Shown here in pieces: positions 1-7,790 of a DNA stretch of 39,361 nucleotides. Origin of the DNA: a virus. The stretch is taken from positions 1-39,361 of IMG/VR virus record IMGVR_UViG_3300046804_000658. One strand, 5' to 3'. Numbering within the stretch: position 1 is the first letter of the stretch; each line of letters begins with the position of its first letter. Position numbers and translations under genes: made by a program. A model generated the notes under the pieces. It made no database searches, was not told where the DNA came from, and saw nothing but the letters and a program-made list of their open reading frames with translations.

Positions 1-2
1 AA

Positions 3-104
3 AGGTACGCAAGAATGATGTTCCCTGATGAAGCCGAACCCAAACGGTATGCGCGGGTCTATTGCCGCGAGGTGCTAACAATGTCAGATTTAAATGGAGG
101 GTGA
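3..104 (+). CDS. C-terminal end of an upstream gene (partial)
   Basis: An open frame enters from the left edge and stops with TGA at 102-104, giving 33 residues rich in Arg and acidic residues and ending in MSDLNGG. It is the only one of the three forward frames without an early stop, and its stop lies one base before the next likely start at 106, the packing seen across this arm. The product is not recognised from this short tail. It could also be chance, because only about 100 bases are visible. Confidence 0.5.
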   Translation, partial: RYARMMFPDEAEPKRYARVYCREVLTMSDLNGG

Positions 105-105
105 G

Positions 106-375
106 ATGAACTGGAGATACGGAATTATGCAGTACCTAGAGACACCAGATAGCTCAGTGTTTGAGGTCATCGAGGTGCATGAGAGTGCAGACGGTGACAG
201 ATGGTGGGCTAGTCCGTTCGTCATGGGCGACGATATGGATGGTCTAGTGCGTGTTACAGCAATGGTAACGAGCGACATAAAAGACCTGAAGCAACCCGAC
301 GTTGTCACTACGCTAACCGAATGGTGGTGGGCAGACAAACCCGACGTGCTGTACATGGTGGACAAGGGGGAGTGA
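106..375 (+). CDS. Small hypothetical phage protein
   Basis: This 89-residue acidic protein is rich in Trp (WRYG, DRWWAS, WWWADKP) and Met and has no family I recognise. I chose ATG at 106 over the in-frame ATG at 94 because GGAGG at 96-100 is a good Shine-Dalgarno 5 bases before 106, whereas the earlier start has no such site. No signal peptide or membrane segment is visible. It opens a run of short co-directional genes ahead of the MoxR gene; such leading-arm proteins are often early or host-takeover proteins, which is only an inference here. Confidence 0.7.
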   Translation: MNWRYGIMQYLETPDSSVFEVIEVHESADGDRWWASPFVMGDDMDGLVRVTAMVTSDIKDLKQPDVVTTLTEWWWADKPDVLYMVDKGE

Positions 376-381
376 TGAGCC

Positions 382-546
382 ATGAAAGAGAAACCACGAA
401 CATTGCTCCCGCCGGTCAAGCGTGAGCCATACGGAACCAAGATAAAGGCCAAGCGTGAAGCAGAAGAACGCGAGCTACAAGCACTACTAGAGAAGCTACG
501 CACACCAGAGATGCTAGAGAAGATACGGGAGGTATTGCATGAGTGA
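382..546 (+). CDS. Short basic helical protein
   Basis: This 54-residue open frame starts MKEKPRTLLPPVKREP and continues as a charged Lys/Arg/Glu-rich helix with Leu spacing (QALLEKLR, MLEKIREVL) that could form a coiled coil. A purine-rich stretch GGGGGAG at 366-372 sits about 9 bases upstream as a ribosome-binding site. It fills the gap between its neighbours and overlaps the next gene by 8 bases. No function is recognised. An alternative frame from ATG 375 stops after 16 codons. Confidence 0.65.
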   Translation: MKEKPRTLLPPVKREPYGTKIKAKREAEERELQALLEKLRTPEMLEKIREVLHE

Positions 547-739
547 AGAAGATAGCGAGAGACTATTGGAGCTAGCGAAGAATGAGATATATGCTCAGAT
601 GCTAGGGACACTATACGAGCACACTCAGGAGGACTTGAGGTGGTGGAACGACCTGAAGTATCAGAACCCCGACGAGTTTGAGTTTCTCATACGCCACGCA
701 AAGGAGAAGTATGGGTGGTACAGATGGAAAGGACTATAA
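539..739 (+). CDS. Small acidic hypothetical protein
   Basis: This 66-residue protein is probably all helical, with a charged N-terminal helix (SEEDSERLLELAKNEIY) and an aromatic-rich second half (RWWNDLKY, YGWYRWKGL). GGGAGG about 8 bases before ATG 539 acts as Shine-Dalgarno. It overlaps the preceding gene by 8 bases and ends directly against the ATG of the next small gene, so it is probably translated by coupling. I do not recognise the family. Confidence 0.7.
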   Translation: MSEEDSERLLELAKNEIYAQMLGTLYEHTQEDLRWWNDLKYQNPDEFEFLIRHAKEKYGWYRWKGL

Positions 740-823
740 ATGGACGTTGACACATGGGTGGTGCTGGCTTGCACAGTCGGTATTTTTGTAGTGGGAGTGC
801 TAATTATAGCGGAGGCTATATGA
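740..823 (+). CDS. Very small membrane peptide
   Basis: A 27-codon frame begins at the base after the preceding stop and overlaps the next start by 4 bases (ATGA). Apart from the first five residues (MDVDT) the product is a single hydrophobic stretch (WVVLACTVGIFVVGVLIIAE), typical of a one-span membrane peptide. The exact fit between neighbours and the coherent transmembrane composition argue that it is translated. Its role is unknown; a holin-like or inner-membrane early protein is possible but not shown. Confidence 0.5.
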   Translation: MDVDTWVVLACTVGIFVVGVLIIAEAI

Positions 824-1011
824 GTGACATGGAACTGGTATCTCTTTGCGCCGTTGCGATGGCGCTTTTAAATTTGTACCTGCTGCGGCAACTGCATCAC
901 GTGCGACTCGCAGTCAACATGGCATGGGACATCTTGCAAGACGTAGCCAAAGGCGACGTGACAATAGAGTGGGATGGTAAGGGTATCAAGGTAACAGCAG
1001 TGAAGCAGTAA
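820..1011 (+). CDS. Small membrane-anchored protein
   Basis: This 63-residue protein has one N-terminal membrane span (about residues 5-23, LVSLCAVAMALLNLYLL), then an amphipathic helix and a short C-terminal beta segment (VTIEWDGKGIKVTAV). I chose ATG 820 rather than the upstream in-frame ATG 754 because GGAGG lies just before 820 and the start then overlaps the preceding stop by 4 bases. Two membrane peptides in a row suggest a paired function at the host inner membrane, an inference only. Confidence 0.65.
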   Translation: MSDMELVSLCAVAMALLNLYLLRQLHHVRLAVNMAWDILQDVAKGDVTIEWDGKGIKVTAVKQ

Positions 1012-1017
1012 AACATT

Positions 1018-1034
1018 AACCACGAAGGAGCTAA
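1018..1034 (+). promoter_or_regulatory. Shared 17-base leader with Shine-Dalgarno
   Basis: The sequence AACCACGAAGGAGCTAA lies directly before the MoxR gene start at 1037. The identical 17 bases recur at 18387-18403 before the 131-residue replication-block gene. It contains a strong Shine-Dalgarno (AAGGAG). An inverted match to this element lies in the 3' non-coding stretch at 22791-22825. Confidence 0.75.
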
Positions 1035-1036
1035 GC

Positions 1037-2101
1037 ATGGAAATTAATTTCGGAACCAAGGTAACACTGAAGCAAGCTGCAAACCTGATCGCATCAACCC
1101 CGATGAACCGCTACATGCTACGTGGCGAGCCCGGCATCGGCAAGTCAAGCATCATGGCTGCGCTGAAGGAGAAGTTCCCGACCCATGGGCTAGCGTACAT
1201 CGACGTGCCGAACATGGACTTGGGCGACATTGCAATGCCGGTCATTGACCACGAGACTAAGACTACCCGCTACTATCCTAATGCTAGGTTCGGGTTCCAC
1301 ACCAACAAGCCGATGATCGTGATGCTCGACGAGTTCAGTAAGGGCTTCCCTGCGGTCATCAACATGCTGCATCCCTTGCTTGAGGCGCACAACCCTAGAC
1401 TCGGCGACATACCTGTGCACCCCGATTCGTTCGTCTTTATGACTGGCAACCTAGCCACAGACGGCGTGGGCGACGTGATGAAGGCGCACACACTGAACCG
1501 CATCATCCCTGTCGAGGTATCCAAACCTAGCTTCGACGAGTGGGCTGAGTGGGCTATGAACAACGACATAGCACCAGAGATACTTGCGTTCGGTAAGCAG
1601 TTTCCACAAATCTTCGCCAGCTACACCGACAGTGCGGAGAAGGAGAACCCATATATCTTCAATCCGACTAAGCCTATGCAAGCGTACGTATCGCCGCGTT
1701 CACTCGAACGTGCATCACACATCGTCAAGGTACGCAAGACGCTAGACCAAGACACGCTACTCGCTGCATTGAAAGGCGCTATCGGTGAGGCTGCGGCACG
1801 AGACTTCCAAGCCTACCTTGACTTCGCCGACCAGCTACCTACGTGGGAGTCAACCATACAAGACCCGCGTCACACCCCTGTGCCTAAGTCAGCAGGTGCA
1901 TGTGCCATCGTGGTGTTCGGTGCTATCAGCAAGGTCGAGAAAGACACCATCACGCCGTTCATGCAATACCTTGAGCGGTTCGAGCCTGAGTGGCAAGCAG
2001 CGTTCGCTATCAACATCGCTAAGTCACAAACCAAGCAGAAGGTTGCGTTCGCATGCAAGGCGTTCAGCGACTGGGTTGCTAAGAACGAGGACTTGCTATG
2101 A
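1037..2101 (+). CDS. MoxR-family AAA+ ATPase
   Basis: This 354-residue ATPase has a Walker A loop GEPGIGKSS at about residues 30-38, a Walker B LDEF at 97-100, and a sensor-1-like segment (FMTGNLATDGVGD) where MoxR ATPases carry an Asn. MoxR proteins work as hexameric, chaperone-like ATPases that act with a VWA-domain partner carrying a metal-binding site. The VWA/metallopeptidase gene at 2677 is the likely partner, and the 4128 gene may be a third member. The start at 1037 follows the shared leader AACCACGAAGGAGCTAA. Its target is unknown. Confidence 0.85.
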   Translation: MEINFGTKVTLKQAANLIASTPMNRYMLRGEPGIGKSSIMAALKEKFPTHGLAYIDVPNMDLGDIAMPVIDHETKTTRYYPNARFGFHTNKPMIVMLDEFSKGFPAVINMLHPLLEAHNPRLGDIPVHPDSFVFMTGNLATDGVGDVMKAHTLNRIIPVEVSKPSFDEWAEWAMNNDIAPEILAFGKQFPQIFASYTDSAEKENPYIFNPTKPMQAYVSPRSLERASHIVKVRKTLDQDTLLAALKGAIGEAAARDFQAYLDFADQLPTWESTIQDPRHTPVPKSAGACAIVVFGAISKVEKDTITPFMQYLERFEPEWQAAFAINIAKSQTKQKVAFACKAFSDWVAKNEDLL

Positions 2102-2466
2102 AGATGAGACAGAGAATATTCGCAGTTAATTGGAGCTATGCACGCAGGATACACATAGCCAAGAGCTTACTCATACAACACCGCAAGCTGCTGTACGCAG
2201 CAAGATTAAACGGTTTGGTATTCAGGGCATGGATACGCGACGGGCATCCTAGGTATCAGGTGCTTCACTACGACAATGCTTCACTTGCTGCGATGTTCTA
2301 CAGAGCGATAGGTGCGCCGTTGCCTATGAAGTTTACAGATAGGTACGTGACAGTAGGTGGGCTTACGAGGTTGATAGGCTATCTGAAACTGCACATCACA
2401 CAAGAACAACGTGACATTGCAGAGGAGGAGATACTAGAGAGCGAAGTGGAGGACGAGGATGGCTGA
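2098..2466 (+). CDS. Hypothetical protein between ATPase and VWA partner
   Basis: This 122-residue protein has a strongly basic, aromatic N-terminal half (RIFAVNWSYARRIHIAKS) and an acidic C-terminal tail (AEEEILESEVEDEDG). The start overlaps the MoxR stop by 4 bases (ATGA), so it is translationally coupled to it. No known motif is seen. Its position inside the ATPase/VWA unit suggests an accessory or adaptor, which is an inference from context. Confidence 0.7.
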   Translation: MKMRQRIFAVNWSYARRIHIAKSLLIQHRKLLYAARLNGLVFRAWIRDGHPRYQVLHYDNASLAAMFYRAIGAPLPMKFTDRYVTVGGLTRLIGYLKLHITQEQRDIAEEEILESEVEDEDG

Positions 2467-2686
2467 GTACTACGTAGCGTGGGCTGGAGAAGATAACCCC
2501 GGATGCGGCGTGTTCACGCGTGATAAACGTGAGCCTGTGTTGTTCAAAGTATGGCGTGTTAACCAGAGAGAAGGGAGTGAAGCAGTAACAGAAGCAATGA
2601 CGAAAGATGAAGCAAACGAGATGCTGCGCAAAATTAAGTTGTTAGACCCACCAGCACAAAAGGAGCTAGACCTAAAATGGCGATAG
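2459..2686 (+). CDS. Small hypothetical protein
   Basis: This 75-residue protein starts with a beta-rich part (AEYYVAWAGEDNPGCGVF) followed by a helical charged part (MTKDEANEMLRKIKLLD). It overlaps the gene before it by 8 bases and the VWA gene after it by 10 bases. GGAGG about 8 bases before ATG 2459 is the ribosome-binding site. The family is not recognised. Confidence 0.65.
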   Translation: MAEYYVAWAGEDNPGCGVFTRDKREPVLFKVWRVNQREGSEAVTEAMTKDEANEMLRKIKLLDPPAQKELDLKWR

Positions 2687-3867
2687 ATAAAGAAGAACGC
2701 AAACTTAAGAAAGTCAAGATCAGCCTGATGCGTAACCCTGAGTTCGCAATGTGGTCAGGCATCTTGATGGTAGGCAAGACCGCTATCGTGGACAACATAC
2801 CTACCGCATGCACTAACGGACGCGACGAGTACTACGGTCGTGAGTTCGTCAAGGTGCTAGATGAGAAGGAGCTAGCCTTCGTCGTACTGCATGAGGCTAT
2901 GCACAAGGCGTATCGACACCTGACTACTTGGCAAAAGCTGTACAAAGAAAACCCTATGCTTGCTAACGCAGCATGTGACTACGTAATCAACATTCAGCTG
3001 AAAGACCTAGACCCTACCGGCAAGGTGCTGAAGTTCCCTGTCATTGGTGGTAAGCAGATAGGTCTAGTCGATGATAAGTATCGAGGCATGAACGCTAAGC
3101 AAGTCTTTGATCTGTTGAAGCAAGACATGGAGAAAGGCGGCGGTGGCGTGGGCGATAGCTTCGATGAGCATGACTGGGACGGTGCTGAAGGACTGACCGA
3201 CGAGGAGAAGCGTGAGCTTGAGCGTGAGGTAGACCAAGCGTTACGGCAGGGGGCTATGGCGCACAAGAAACTCAAGGGTGAAGGTGCGGGTGGCATCAGT
3301 CGTGAGTTGCTCGACATGTTAGAGCCTAAAGTTAACTGGCGCGAGGTGCTGCGCGAGTATGTCAAATCTATTTGCAAGGGGAAGGACGCATCATCATGGC
3401 GACGAGTAAACAGACGGTTCCTATCTGGCGACACTTACATGCCTACGCTAGTAAGCGAGAAGGTCGGGCATCTAGTCATCGCCGTGGACACAAGTGGTTC
3501 TATCGGGGGTCGGGAGTTAGCAGACTTCCTGTCAGAAGTTAAAGGCATTGCAGAGGAGGTTACACCTGACAAGGTAGACCTACTGTATTGGGATGGGGAG
3601 GTAGCAGCGCATGAAGAGTACGACTCTTATTCTGTGGGTACGCTCGTGGGTTCAACGAAGCCAAAGGGCGGTGGCGGTACTTCGCCTAGTTGCATTACTC
3701 GCTATCTTAAGAATAAGAACATCAAGCCTGAGTGCAGCATCGTGCTCACCGACGGATACGTTGGTTCGGATTGGGGTGGGGACTGGGACTCGCCCGTACT
3801 CTGGGTCATTTGCGGCGGTAACACTGTCACTTCACCAGTGGGTCAGACTATTCACATTAATGACTGA
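2677..3867 (+). CDS. Metallopeptidase-like plus VWA domain protein
   Basis: This 396-residue protein has two parts. The N-terminal part carries HEAMH at residues 72-76, the HExxH zinc site of the DUF2201_N putative metallopeptidase family. A Gly/Glu-rich linker follows. The C-terminal part is a von Willebrand A-like domain with a MIDAS motif DTSGS at 271-275 and a later LTDG. VWA proteins of this kind pair with MoxR ATPases, here encoded at 1037. The substrate is unknown; proteolysis or metal-dependent remodelling of a host or phage complex is the likely type of action. AAGGAGCTA at 2660-2668 is upstream of the start. Confidence 0.85.
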   Translation: MAIDKEERKLKKVKISLMRNPEFAMWSGILMVGKTAIVDNIPTACTNGRDEYYGREFVKVLDEKELAFVVLHEAMHKAYRHLTTWQKLYKENPMLANAACDYVINIQLKDLDPTGKVLKFPVIGGKQIGLVDDKYRGMNAKQVFDLLKQDMEKGGGGVGDSFDEHDWDGAEGLTDEEKRELEREVDQALRQGAMAHKKLKGEGAGGISRELLDMLEPKVNWREVLREYVKSICKGKDASSWRRVNRRFLSGDTYMPTLVSEKVGHLVIAVDTSGSIGGRELADFLSEVKGIAEEVTPDKVDLLYWDGEVAAHEEYDSYSVGTLVGSTKPKGGGGTSPSCITRYLKNKNIKPECSIVLTDGYVGSDWGGDWDSPVLWVICGGNTVTSPVGQTIHIND

Positions 3868-3877
3868 AGGAGGCTAT

Positions 3878-4111
3878 ATGGCTAAGGTAATACTGACGTT
3901 CGGTTATAGATCGTTCGTAGTAGATGGTGACAAAGCCTTGCAGATAATGGAGCTACTGCAAGGTGCAGAGCAGTACGAGTGCAAGTACCGTACTGCTGCG
4001 GAGGGGGGTAGCACACACCACGTTTTCGATACGGACTTAGCCGCTGTCGATCTTAAATTCTTACCTAACGAGCTGTACCAGATGTACAAGTTAGCTGGCA
4101 AACCTGAGTAA
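3878..4111 (+). CDS. Small hypothetical protein
   Basis: This 77-residue protein looks mostly beta/alpha (MAKVILTFGYRSFVVDGDKA, then a helix and a VFDTDLAAVDLKF segment). I start it at ATG 3878, which has GAAGGAGGCTAT just upstream; the longer in-frame extension back to 3611 lies wholly inside the VWA gene and is rejected. The gene is 10 bases after the VWA stop and 16 before the next gene. Function unknown. Confidence 0.7.
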   Translation: MAKVILTFGYRSFVVDGDKALQIMELLQGAEQYECKYRTAAEGGSTHHVFDTDLAAVDLKFLPNELYQMYKLAGKPE

Positions 4112-4127
4112 TCACAAGGAGGGGATC

Positions 4128-4988
4128 ATGAGCATATCAGCAAGCGCAGTACTCGTAGAACTCAACGTATCTACATGGGGTGCAAGTAAGCTAGACCGTG
4201 ACGTGGCGGATAGCGTGAACATAAGCAACAACGCAGCGGCGGACGCATCCAAGGTCTACAAGAATCTGATGGCGGGCACTAGCCTAGTCTCGGATATCAG
4301 CAAATATGCAGCACGTATCAGGCTGTACCACAACGAGATGACCCTACCGTGGTCAAACAAGGGCGCACGTATCCTGCCGGTGAAGCTGGTGCTGGACTAC
4401 AAAGCGCAGATGAATCAGTTCCGTACTACCTACGATAGTATGTGTAACAAACTTTACAATGAGTACACTAACCTGATCCATACCGCACAGCAGAACCTAG
4501 GTGCACTGTACAAGGCAAGCGACTACCCTGACCTTGACGACGTGAAGGCTAAGTACGGTATGCGGCTGGTGTTCTCGCCGCTACCTGAAGCAGGTGACTT
4601 CCGACTAGATGCAGCGAACGAGGACTTGCGTGAGCTACGTGCGGAGATGGAGCAGAGCTACCAGCAAGACTTCGACGACCGTGTGGGTAAGGCGGTACGT
4701 GAAGCATGGGACAGACTGCATGAAGAGTTGCAAGCCTTGTCTAGCAAGTTGAAGGACGAGGGCGACACAAAGAAACGCTACCACGACAGCTTGCTAGAGA
4801 ACCCACAACGGCTGTGCACCCTGCTTACCAAGCTAAACATTACGAACGACCCGCAGCTTGAGCAGGCGAGGCGCGACCTTGAGCGAGCCTTGGTGGGCGT
4901 GGACATTGAAGATATCAAAGACCATGCAGGTGTGCGCAGTGATGTGAAGGCGCAAGTGGACATTATTCTTGAGAAGTTCGACTGGTGA
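4128..4988 (+). CDS. DUF3150-like helical protein
   Basis: This 286-residue, mainly helical protein has an N-terminal segment (LVELNVSTWGASKLDRDVA) resembling the start of DUF3150 proteins, which often lie beside MoxR/VWA genes. The second half is heptad-like and charged (about residues 160-260), suggesting a coiled coil. AAGGAGGGG lies before ATG 4128. The match to DUF3150 is from memory of its N-terminal pattern and is tentative. By context it would be a third component of the ATPase/VWA module. Confidence 0.65.
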   Translation: MSISASAVLVELNVSTWGASKLDRDVADSVNISNNAAADASKVYKNLMAGTSLVSDISKYAARIRLYHNEMTLPWSNKGARILPVKLVLDYKAQMNQFRTTYDSMCNKLYNEYTNLIHTAQQNLGALYKASDYPDLDDVKAKYGMRLVFSPLPEAGDFRLDAANEDLRELRAEMEQSYQQDFDDRVGKAVREAWDRLHEELQALSSKLKDEGDTKKRYHDSLLENPQRLCTLLTKLNITNDPQLEQARRDLERALVGVDIEDIKDHAGVRSDVKAQVDIILEKFDW

Positions 4989-5000
4989 AGGGAGGGTGAT

Positions 5001-5909
5001 ATGTTCGGTAACAGCATGAACAACAGCGGCATCACGCAGCTGACTAACTACGAGCAGGCACTAAAGCACTACGAGGCGGTGGTGCCTATCAGGGGGTACG
5101 GGTCTAACGCAGGTACAAAGCCACTAGGCATGCGCAACAAGCCGCAGTTCCAGATAGTCATGGACACAAGCGACGCGGTGTCGTGCAGGCTATACAAGAC
5201 TGATGTGATTACGTTCCGTCCCGACGGCACTATTAGGTTCAGGACTGACCGGTACAACACCAGCACTACGGCTAACTTCATAGCGCAAGTCTTGGGTACA
5301 CCATGTAGCAAGTTCGACAACCGGCTGATACTCGCTGTCAACGGCGGGGCATACACAGTCAACGAGATGCTGGTGCTACGTAGCGAGGGGGGAGCATACA
5401 AGGTATGGCGATGCGAGCCAGACATAGTGCACACCATAGACCGCAAGGCGATGAACGCAGTACGCAAAGAGATGGGGGAGTTTATAAACTACGTGTCGGG
5501 TGTGATGAAGATGCAGGAGGGCAAGCTGTCACCGGATGAGTATGACGAGGGGCTGAAGCCTCTTGCTGGGACGCTAGGAGCTACACTCAGAACGCAAGTA
5601 CCACGCATTACCATCGACTCATGGAGCCACAGCCACACGCAGACCAGTGCGCTTATAGATAAGTTCTTATCTCTTGTGCGTAGCGGGGATGCAGGGAACT
5701 GGTATCTTTCTTTCCTCTGGCTAGTTCATTCAAGTTCCCACACGTGGAGTTCGCAGGTCGTGCGTTACGTGTACACCGAAGTCATGGACACGCTAAACGA
5801 CATACTGATAGCAGCAAACCCGCATGTGCTCAAGGCTGTCAAGGTTGACGCAGGCGTGGTCAAGGTAGATAGGTACAAGAAGTTCAGACCATTCAAGGAG
5901 GAACAATGA
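5001..5909 (+). CDS. Hypothetical protein in the MoxR module
   Basis: This 302-residue protein is not recognised. Its first half is beta-rich with repeated short strands (VSCRLYKTDVITFRPDGTIRF, and NGGAYTVNEMLVLRSEGGAY with two similar GGAY turns). The second half is helical with a Trp/Ser/His-rich patch (LVHSSSHTWSS) near residue 240. GGGAGGGTGAT precedes ATG 5001. It overlaps the next gene by 4 bases. No catalytic motif or membrane segment can be pointed out. Confidence 0.75.
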   Translation: MFGNSMNNSGITQLTNYEQALKHYEAVVPIRGYGSNAGTKPLGMRNKPQFQIVMDTSDAVSCRLYKTDVITFRPDGTIRFRTDRYNTSTTANFIAQVLGTPCSKFDNRLILAVNGGAYTVNEMLVLRSEGGAYKVWRCEPDIVHTIDRKAMNAVRKEMGEFINYVSGVMKMQEGKLSPDEYDEGLKPLAGTLGATLRTQVPRITIDSWSHSHTQTSALIDKFLSLVRSGDAGNWYLSFLWLVHSSSHTWSSQVVRYVYTEVMDTLNDILIAANPHVLKAVKVDAGVVKVDRYKKFRPFKEEQ

Positions 5910-6133
5910 TCGTAGAGAAAGCATGTTGGGAGCGCGGGTGCGCGTGTTACGACTATCGTCTAGATGAGGGAGTAGAGGTTACGTTGGTGCAGCGCGAATG
6001 GGTTGGGCTGACGGATGAAGAAGTACGTGAGTTTGAAATATGGCTTGATGGTGAAGAAGAAAAACATGGGTGGAATCCACCGGCAGACATTGTGAAATAT
6101 CTTGAAGCCAAACTAAAGGAGAAGAACACATGA
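5906..6133 (+). CDS. Small acidic hypothetical protein
   Basis: This 75-residue acidic protein has three early Cys (CWERGCACYD) that could bind a metal, and a helical second half (LTDEEVREFEIWLDGEEEK). A strong Shine-Dalgarno AAGGAGGAA sits 2-3 bases before ATG 5906. The start overlaps the previous stop by 4 bases, and the stop overlaps the next start in the same way. Function unknown. Confidence 0.7.
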   Translation: MIVEKACWERGCACYDYRLDEGVEVTLVQREWVGLTDEEVREFEIWLDGEEEKHGWNPPADIVKYLEAKLKEKNT

Positions 6134-6975
6134 CACAAGCGTACCCACTATATAGCAACATCATCCTGCGTAAACTCGACGACAACGGAGAGGTGCTACA
6201 CATACAGCCGTTCCTAGAGACACTGATATACAAGCTCGCGGAGACTCATCCTGAGTGGACGCTGGAAGAGGATAGCGGTACTTGGTATCAGGGCAGGCGC
6301 TATGTCGGCCAATTCAAGGTGTTGGTTACAGCTACTAAAGAACTCATAGGCAATGTAGGAATTGATACTAGGCGACACTCCGAGAGGGGCAACGAGGAGG
6401 TGTTCTCCATACACAACGACCGCCTGTCGAAAAAGCGGGAGCGGGGACACAGTTATAAAACTACTAAGCTCAAGGACGCGCTGAAGGTCATCAACAAGGA
6501 GTTCTACCCGCGCACGATACGAGAGCGTACGGACTCTGCATGGCAACAGGCACAGTGGCATATCGGTCATGCCCTGCGTACTTCGCAACATGATCTAGAA
6601 GATGTACAGCGGAACCTAGGCAAGATAGCCCTAGGCGTAGTGCGACAGCTGCACTGGGATGCGTTCTTGAACGGGCTGAAAGACTCACCGGAGCTTGCCA
6701 AAAAAGCCATGGAGCTTGACGATCTGATAGAGCACCACAATCAGGTGGAGCTTGTCCATAAGAATTACTCATCCAAGAAATTGTTGACGGTAATTATTAC
6801 CGGTGATAAATATACGGTTGTAGATAATGCGGACATACGCACCTACACATCTGACGATCTGCCGGAACAGGTAAGACAGCAGGTGGGATTACTAAAGCTG
6901 GTGCAGGAGAAGGAAGTGGTTGCTGGTGTCGGACTGCGCGTCGGTGACCTATATCTTATCAATGCAGTCATCTAA
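6130..6975 (+). CDS. Hypothetical protein
   Basis: This 281-residue protein has no family I recognise. A basic, charged middle (about residues 85-130: RRHSERGNEE, SKKRERGHSYKTTKL) suggests nucleic-acid contact. Helices follow with Trp/His (WQQAQWHIGHAL), and the protein ends in beta-strands (LLTVIITGDKYTVV). It is coupled to the previous gene by a 4-base overlap. It is the last long unknown gene before a set of very short ones. Confidence 0.7.
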   Translation: MTQAYPLYSNIILRKLDDNGEVLHIQPFLETLIYKLAETHPEWTLEEDSGTWYQGRRYVGQFKVLVTATKELIGNVGIDTRRHSERGNEEVFSIHNDRLSKKRERGHSYKTTKLKDALKVINKEFYPRTIRERTDSAWQQAQWHIGHALRTSQHDLEDVQRNLGKIALGVVRQLHWDAFLNGLKDSPELAKKAMELDDLIEHHNQVELVHKNYSSKKLLTVIITGDKYTVVDNADIRTYTSDDLPEQVRQQVGLLKLVQEKEVVAGVGLRVGDLYLINAVI

Positions 6976-6988
6976 TCAGGAGCTAACC

Positions 6989-7372
6989 ATGGAACTCGTA
7001 TTCCAGAAGATGATGGAGAAAGCAGTAAAAGACCTTGACGCACTGGAGCGCAAAGGCCACTTGCAGTTCAAGGTATTCACAACAGATGGTAAAGAGTACG
7101 GCACTCTGAAAGCCGCCACACCCAAGGTTAAGAAAGAGCGTAAGCGCAGCCCTAACATGTTCCCCATGGGCGAGGTTCGTAAATACATCCTGCCCTATCT
7201 CGAAAACCTAAAGCCCGACAGCATTGTCAGCGTACCTGTAGGTAAATATCTTGCCGAGAATCTGCGCGGTAACGTCTGCTCGTGGTGCACTGTGAACTGG
7301 GGTAAGGGCACTTACTCGTCTACGTACAACAAAGAAAAGCAAACCGTAGAGATTTATCGTCACGCTGTGTAG
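6989..7372 (+). CDS. Hypothetical basic protein
   Basis: This 127-residue protein has a Lys-rich centre (TPKVKKERKRSPN, residues 45-57) and a C-terminal part with CSWC and alternating Thr/Tyr/Lys (GKGTYSSTYNKEK). ATG 6989 is chosen because AGGAGCTAACC lies directly upstream; the longer frame from 6920 overlaps the preceding gene by 56 bases. DNA or RNA binding is plausible from the charge but is not shown. Confidence 0.7.
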   Translation: MELVFQKMMEKAVKDLDALERKGHLQFKVFTTDGKEYGTLKAATPKVKKERKRSPNMFPMGEVRKYILPYLENLKPDSIVSVPVGKYLAENLRGNVCSWCTVNWGKGTYSSTYNKEKQTVEIYRHAV

Positions 7373-7380
7373 GAGTATCT

Positions 7381-7563
7381 ATGCTTAAAGACGGCAAATT
7401 CATAAGGGAAGAGCCGCCTAAAATCGGGCGGTTCTACATACCAAAAATAAAAGACGACGATCACACACCGGAAGAACGCTTCGCGCAAGACCTGTTACTG
7501 GGTGCAAAGCAGGAGCGGGTTTCTTTTCTTTCCAAATTTTTTGGATACATGCTGAGGGTATAA
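7381..7563 (+). CDS. Short hypothetical protein
   Basis: This 60-residue charged protein (MLKDGKFIREEPPKIGRFY...) ends in an amphipathic hydrophobic helix (VSFLSKFFGYMLRV). AGGAGTATCT precedes ATG 7381. It lies 8 bases after one gene and 2 bases before the helix-turn-helix gene. No family recognised. Confidence 0.6.
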   Translation: MLKDGKFIREEPPKIGRFYIPKIKDDDHTPEERFAQDLLLGAKQERVSFLSKFFGYMLRV

Positions 7564-7565
7564 CT

Positions 7566-7790
7566 ATGCAAGAACCTAAGAACCCTAACGCTTTGTTAGA
7601 CCATCTACGTGCCATCGGTGTAGGCAAAAGTGACCTAGCCATAGCAAAGAAGCTAAACATCACTCCCCCCGTTATCAGCCGTATTCGTAACGGTAAGAAG
7701 GGCTTTACAGCTAAGATCATTCTCGCTATCTACGATGCCACAGACCTGAGTATCGAGCAGATACGTGAGCTGGCTAGGAAACAGTCATGA
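7566..7790 (+). CDS. Cro/CI-type helix-turn-helix protein
   Basis: This 74-residue protein is essentially a single helix-turn-helix domain. Residues about 19-43 (VGKSDLAIAKKLNITPPVI then SRIRNGKKG) match the XRE/Cro pattern of a positioning helix, turn and recognition helix, followed by two closing helices. Such small proteins bind operator DNA, usually as dimers. It is the only recognisable transcription regulator in the window and sits just before the sugar-transfer cluster. No integrase or CI-sized partner is visible, so a lysogeny switch cannot be claimed. Confidence 0.8.
   Translation: MQEPKNPNALLDHLRAIGVGKSDLAIAKKLNITPPVISRIRNGKKGFTAKIILAIYDATDLSIEQIRELARKQS

Noticed and set aside
1785-2129. 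114-codon forward frame inside the MoxR gene
   Set aside because: Ser/Arg/Thr-rich out-of-frame product overlapping a well-supported ATPase; no ribosome site.
3611-3877. Upstream extension of the 77-residue gene into the VWA gene
   Set aside because: The added residues are low-complexity shadow of the VWA frame, and a strong ribosome site lies directly before ATG 3878.
7566-7790. Evidence for a lysogeny switch
   Set aside because: A single 74-residue HTH protein without integrase, opposing promoter pair or CI-sized repressor is not enough.
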